Part shown: positions 59,758 through 64,000 of the stretch, piece by piece
Layout: each line of letters begins with the position of its first letter
Numbering within the stretch: position 1 is the first letter of the stretch
Assembly: GCA_023436175.1 (NCBI GenBank)
Contig: JAEZKE010000095.1
Span: 1-64,000, forward strand
Direction: 5' to 3'
Source of the DNA: Methanobacteriota archaeon
Lineage (GTDB): Archaea > Methanobacteriota > Methanobacteria > Methanobacteriales > Methanobacteriaceae
DNA: 64,000 nucleotides
Made by a program: the position numbers and the translations under genes
Notes under the pieces: model-generated
What the model was told of the DNA's origin: nothing
The model's input: only the letters and a program-made list of their open reading frames with translations
Database searches by the model: none

Positions 59758-62700
59758 TTATTTTTTAGACTGTTTTAACAGGTTTAAAATATCTTTTTTG
59801 AAGTAACCAACACCAAGCAGGCATAAAATTGATATTACACCCATAATAGCCCATATAGGAACTCCCGAAGATTCTGGCGCGCCACTAGAATTGGCTTTAG
59901 ATACTTCATAGGTATTTTTACTACCTGAAGCTACTGAAGCACTGCCACTGCTGCTTGAAACACTTTTAGTTGCAGCTGTAACCGCTGCTGCTCCAACACT
60001 ACCCACGCCACTTCCAGAAGAACCAACACTGCCACTGCTTTTACCTGTGCTAGATTGGCCTTTACCAGAATTTTCATTCTGTGAATTTGGCCCTTTAGAG
60101 TCTACAGTTAAAGTTTGACTAGTAGCCTTATTCATCATATCCGCGAACTGTTTAAGCTGAACCGTGCTCAATGAAGAGCTCATAACCACAAAATTGCTGA
60201 AGTCAATATTGGCACATGTGTGGTGGCAGCATGTAACACCATACTGATTAGCGTAATTAATATATTGATTAGCCAGTTCAGTTAAGGTAGCCTTGTCAGC
60301 ACTCCACATGTTCCTCCGGTTTGCCTCAAGCATCCATCCCAGCATGGATGTATATGCGTAAGGGTTTGCTTGAAGCATCTGGTTTCGGACATTAAAATCA
60401 AAGGCATAATTTTGAGCCATTTGCTGCCACATCCAATCATTAACAGCATCCGGTGTAACAGCATTCCAGGCAAACATGTAACCTATCTCCTTTGAAATTT
60501 CATTGGCACCAGAATATCCCTCATTAAGCATGCCTTCCTTCCATTTAGGATTCAAAAGCCTTGTTCTTACTTCATTGGACATGAACTGGCCAAGAGTCTC
60601 TATACTTGGATTTAAGCGCGTATTTGCAATGTAAACACTGACATCATTACCAGAAAGACTTCTTGATGCCATTGTAAGACCTCCAAGGTACTGGTAAACA
60701 TCATCGTTGTCTAAAACTCCGTAATTGTTGTCCCTCACCTGTACAGTTGCCTGTACAGTTTTCAGCTGATCCTTGAAGGCTTGAAGTCCCTGTAAACCAT
60801 AGTTTCCTGCACCGTAGATGTAGGACATCCTTGAGAGGTATGTGTCCACGAGATCAGACTGATCCTTCCACTTGGATGTGGATGGTACCTGTGCTGCAAC
60901 TCCAGTTCCATAACTTCCAGGTGCTTCTCCGAATATTCTGGCTCCTGCCAGGATATTTGCATCTTTAGAGCTCATGCCACTGTTCACATACTTGTTGTAG
61001 TTGTTCTGGTAGTGCTTCTTAACGAAGTTGTTACTAGTACTCTCAGACAGGTTTGCAACCTGACGGAAGGCGTTGTCCAGAATGTCTATGGTGTAAGGGA
61101 ATGTATCCCTGAAAAGACCGCTTATTGTTACAACTACGTCGACACGGGGCCTCTGGAGCTCACTCAACGGAGTTACCTTAACACCTACAAATCTTCCTGA
61201 CTTCCATTCCGGTTCCAGACCCATGTATCTGAGTATCATAGCTATGGTCTGGCCGTTGGTACGCATGGTTTCAGTTGACCAGAGCACAACTCCCACTGTT
61301 TCAGGGTAGTGCCCATTTTTCTTGTAGTAATCTTTTAGCATGTCATCAGCCATTTTCTTACCTATTTCCCAAGCTGTTGTATCTGGAGCTGATCTTGGGT
61401 CAAAGGAATAGAAATTGGAACCTGTCGGGAGCACATCTGGCTTACGAATTGGATCACCACCCAAAGAGGGAGATACAAATTCTCCATTCAAGGCTACAAG
61501 TAATGATTCCATTTCATAGTTTTGAGAGAGTGCAGCCCTTATCTTTGCCCGGAACTCAGCATTATTCCTATTTACGGGGTCAAAGCTCACTATAGATTCA
61601 ACCATCTGATTCAGAATCGTGCTGTTCAAGGCAACTCCAAATGTATGAAGTCCATAGGGCATGAGTGTTGCTGCAAGATCCTCTAAATGGTGTTCAACCT
61701 CATTTTTAATGCTCTCAAAATCTGCAGTGTTCATGTTGAGATCGATATCTTGATCCAGATGCAGTTTAGTTACAAGTGCTCTGATCTGTTTCTCCAGAAC
61801 TGTTTTACGTTCACTGTTGCTTGTACTGTCATAGCTATTTATTAAGTCCTGAAGGGTCGAAAGATCTCCGTATAGCCCTGAACTTATGAGTGGAGCTGTG
61901 AGGTGATCAATTATCACTGCGTAACCCCTTCGTTTAGCCTGAGTTCCCTCTCCAGTGTTATCAACAATATAAGGGTAGATGTTAGGCATGTCTCCAAGAA
62001 GAATATCTGGCCAGTCGTCTTCACCAAGTCCCACACTTTTTCCCGGCAACCATTCCAGGGTCCCGTGTGTTCCCATGTGTATAACTGCGTTGGCACCCAT
62101 ATTCTTCTGCAACCACATGTAAAATGCGATGTACTGATGAGTAGGCGGTAACACTGATGAGTGGGCGATGTCTGTGGAATTTTCTCCCCATCCCCTCATC
62201 GGCTGCGCGCCAACGAATATGTTGCCCAACATGATGCCAGGTAAAACAATTTTACCATTATATACCATGACATTACCTGGATCAGGACCCCATTTGGCAA
62301 TTACTTCATCTCTAAGTTCTTTAGGTAATGTATTAAACCATTTCATGTATTCACTAAGAGGTATGGTTATTGCACCTGCATCTACAACCTTTTTAAGCTC
62401 TCCTGGAGCCCATGAACCCACGTTATTTCCAGCTGTCAGGAACAGGTTAATTATAGATTCAACTAAATAGTTGCCTGATACTTTGTACCCTGATGCTTTA
62501 AGTGCTTGGAGTATTGCTGATATACTCTCAGGAACGTTGATATATGAAGCGCCTACTCCATCTTTGCCCCCTGCAGCGTTATAGTAGATAATTGCTATCT
62601 TTTTCGCACTGTTAGGGAGTGTTTGAAGTAATATCCAGTCATAAACCCTGTTAATTATTCTTTCTATCCTATCCGGTAGCGGCTGGTAATTTTTGACAAC

Positions 62701-64000
62701 GATTCCAGTGTAGGGATCAGTTTCTGCGGATTCAACCCCTCCCATAATAATAGGTTCGATTCTTCCTTCCATTTCAGGCATTGCAACCTGCCAGTAAACT
62801 TCACTGGAAAGTCCTGAAGAACTGTTCTTCCAAGCTTCAAGGTCGGAAGCATATATAGGAGCAAATATTGGCACATTCATCTTTTTCAGAAGATCTGTGC
62901 TGTTTTGAGGGTTATTGTAGATGATATTATAACCAACACATGCCACAAGGGCACCTATACGAGAGGAGTTACCATTCAAAAAGTATTTTGTTATGGCATT
63001 TGCCCGGGCAGTATCATTTGATGCTGTTATAGCCAGAACCACATTCAAACCCTTGGCTTCCAAGCTTCTGAGTATGCTGATGGACATGTCACCATTTCCA
63101 TTGAAGAATGTAGAGGCGTACATCATTATACCCACCCATGCCTTACCAGAATTGTAGTGTCCACTCTGAGTGTACCATTTCAGATAGTCATTCCATGTTA
63201 CAAACTGTGGCGTAGTTGAATCTGGATGGTATATGAACTCAGTTGGATATGTTATGACACCCAGATTTTCAGAGGGTTTAACATACATGCCAACCCTTTG
63301 AAGTGCTCTGAGCTGGAACCTTTCCATATTGTCTGTACCCGTTCCATCCCAGTAGGTACGAAGCTCTGTATCATTAGAATCAATACTTTTGTTATTTAAA
63401 AATGCAACACCGCATCTTAAAGCCATTATTTTAGCCTTTGAATTCGACAGAAGCGGCATTAAATTTGAAAGTGTGCCTGATTCACTTATCATCTCTATGA
63501 CTATGAGATCCGCCTTGGATGCCGAGTGTTTTATTTTCGCTTTGGTGTCTACAGATGTTAAATCCGTGCTGGTGAAGAAGTTCAGGTTGAAGTAGTAGCC
63601 CTTGTCCCTGAGTTTCTTGCTGGAATCAACGAAAGGCTTGGCATAGGACGAAGATCCACTTATTATAAGCAGGTTATATGCCCTTAACTTTACAGATGCA
63701 TCACCATAAAGTACAGGATCCGTGGCATTCCTCTGTGAGACCAATACATTCACTGTTTGAGACACATGCCCTAAGGCACTTACAGTCAGTTTGAAACTTG
63801 TTTTATTACTGATAAAATTAACCTTATACTGATTATTTTTAACCTTAACAACTTTCACATTAGTGATCGTTTTTCCACTGGTGTCTTTCACTGTTACAGT
63901 TGGTAATTTGTTACCAGAAAGAGCTTCAGGATGTTCTAAAGTGACATTCAGGGTAATTTCTGGATCAACAGGTTTTTCTGTGCTTTTAATATTACTAGAG
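59758..64000 (-). CDS. Giant membrane-anchored CobN-like chelatase subunit, 5' end beyond the window
   Basis: At least 1,413 residues; the frame is open to the window edge, so the N-terminus is missing. The visible start is a beta-sandwich (Ig-like) segment (about 110 residues, with LSGNKLPTVTVKD). It is followed by the CobN/BchH domain with VIHMGTHGTLEWLPGKSVGL, DNTGEGTQAKRRGYAVIIDH, GWGENSTDIAHSSVLPPTHQ and the late GARIFGEAPGSYGTGVA. The C-terminus is a Ser/Gly-rich linker of about 90 residues and one membrane helix (VPIWAIMGVISILCLLGVGY) with a basic end. True CobN inserts cobalt in the cytoplasm with CobST. This form is tethered outside the membrane, so it may bind tetrapyrroles or metal at the cell surface. 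It lies upstream of DUF2162-ExbBD on the same strand. Confidence 0.88.
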   Translation of the reverse strand, partial: SSNIKSTEKPVDPEITLNVTLEHPEALSGNKLPTVTVKDTSGKTITNVKVVKVKNNQYKVNFISNKTSFKLTVSALGHVSQTVNVLVSQRNATDPVLYGDASVKLRAYNLLIISGSSSYAKPFVDSSKKLRDKGYYFNLNFFTSTDLTSVDTKAKIKHSASKADLIVIEMISESGTLSNLMPLLSNSKAKIMALRCGVAFLNNKSIDSNDTELRTYWDGTGTDNMERFQLRALQRVGMYVKPSENLGVITYPTEFIYHPDSTTPQFVTWNDYLKWYTQSGHYNSGKAWVGIMMYASTFFNGNGDMSISILRSLEAKGLNVVLAITASNDTARANAITKYFLNGNSSRIGALVACVGYNIIYNNPQNSTDLLKKMNVPIFAPIYASDLEAWKNSSSGLSSEVYWQVAMPEMEGRIEPIIMGGVESAETDPYTGIVVKNYQPLPDRIERIINRVYDWILLQTLPNSAKKIAIIYYNAAGGKDGVGASYINVPESISAILQALKASGYKVSGNYLVESIINLFLTAGNNVGSWAPGELKKVVDAGAITIPLSEYMKWFNTLPKELRDEVIAKWGPDPGNVMVYNGKIVLPGIMLGNIFVGAQPMRGWGENSTDIAHSSVLPPTHQYIAFYMWLQKNMGANAVIHMGTHGTLEWLPGKSVGLGEDDWPDILLGDMPNIYPYIVDNTGEGTQAKRRGYAVIIDHLTAPLISSGLYGDLSTLQDLINSYDSTSNSERKTVLEKQIRALVTKLHLDQDIDLNMNTADFESIKNEVEHHLEDLAATLMPYGLHTFGVALNSTILNQMVESIVSFDPVNRNNAEFRAKIRAALSQNYEMESLLVALNGEFVSPSLGGDPIRKPDVLPTGSNFYSFDPRSAPDTTAWEIGKKMADDMLKDYYKKNGHYPETVGVVLWSTETMRTNGQTIAMILRYMGLEPEWKSGRFVGVKVTPLSELQRPRVDVVVTISGLFRDTFPYTIDILDNAFRQVANLSESTSNNFVKKHYQNNYNKYVNSGMSSKDANILAGARIFGEAPGSYGTGVAAQVPSTSKWKDQSDLVDTYLSRMSYIYGAGNYGLQGLQAFKDQLKTVQATVQVRDNNYGVLDNDDVYQYLGGLTMASRSLSGNDVSVYIANTRLNPSIETLGQFMSNEVRTRLLNPKWKEGMLNEGYSGANEISKEIGYMFAWNAVTPDAVNDWMWQQMAQNYAFDFNVRNQMLQANPYAYTSMLGWMLEANRRNMWSADKATLTELANQYINYANQYGVTCCHHTCANIDFSNFVVMSSSLSTVQLKQFADMMNKATSQTLTVDSKGPNSQNENSGKGQSSTGKSSGSVGSSGSGVGSVGAAAVTAATKSVSSSSGSASVASGSKNTYEVSKANSSGAPESSGVPIWAIMGVISILCLLGVGYFKKDILNLLKQSKK

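Overview
The window is AT-rich archaeal DNA, most likely from a Methanobacterium-type hydrogenotrophic methanogen (Methanobacteriales). Marker genes are two MsvR-type redox regulators, F420H2 oxidase (FpaA) with rubrerythrin and rubredoxin, a tetraether lipid synthase, FmdE-like and CooC-like proteins, a secreted CobN-like chelatase subunit, TFIIB-type zinc ribbon and archaeal TATA/Shine-Dalgarno arrangements. There is one tRNA gene (Arg, anticodon TCG). I see no rRNA, CRISPR array, transposase or prophage.

Layout. 1-0.4 kb: start of a secreted aromatic-rich protein cut by the window edge. 1-3.5 kb: moeA and a site-2 protease. 3.8-7.1 kb: an arsenic cassette (arsM, arsR, DUF166) divergent from a CoA-disulfide-reductase-like flavoprotein. 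7.2-12 kb: a membrane protein, an amidohydrolase with a TetR regulator, tetraether synthase and a second TetR regulator. 12-20 kb: an oxygen/redox defence island with rubredoxin proteins, hybrid cluster protein, two msvR genes, rubrerythrin and fpaA, carrying repeated TTCG-type MsvR-like boxes. 20-22.5 kb: cbiL and an XPD/DinG-type helicase. 22.6-26.6 kb: a set that looks bacterial (LVIVD propeller protein, PEBP, FAD-Rieske oxidoreductase, Rieske ferredoxin). 27.7-36.8 kb: a FecBCD-type ABC importer with a tandemly duplicated binding-protein/methyltransferase pair, FmdE-like, CooC-like and flavin-reductase genes. 37-55 kb: hisF, three DNA glycosylases (tag, mpg, ogg), a TFIIB-like protein, membrane proteins, three relatives of a CARF-like winged-helix regulator (one broken), agmatinase and decayed genes. 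56-64 kb: NikMN-like transporter, an ExbB/ExbD-like pair, DUF2162 and a giant membrane-anchored CobN-like protein that runs off the window.

Links between genes. A motif GTATTAC/GTAATAC occurs at the promoters of the ABC-importer units, the FmdE and flavin-reductase genes, nikM and the DUF2162-ExbBD genes. This suggests one metal-responsive regulon, probably for nickel or cobalt. The two MsvR genes each lie divergent from a detoxification gene.

The most unusual signals are as follows. (1) Four genes appear to start at ATT or ATA placed at the normal distance from a strong Shine-Dalgarno sequence, one supported by a full-length paralogue with ATG. (2) Arrays of short perfect hairpins with mostly three-base loops occur at four places, one of them inside a decayed gene, so they can insert. 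(3) Two families of repeated non-coding hairpins show compensatory base changes, at 16.7-17.0 kb and 44.2-44.7 kb. (4) A possible proton-motive-force-driven surface metal or tetrapyrrole uptake machine is built from ExbB/ExbD-like proteins and an anchored CobN-like protein.
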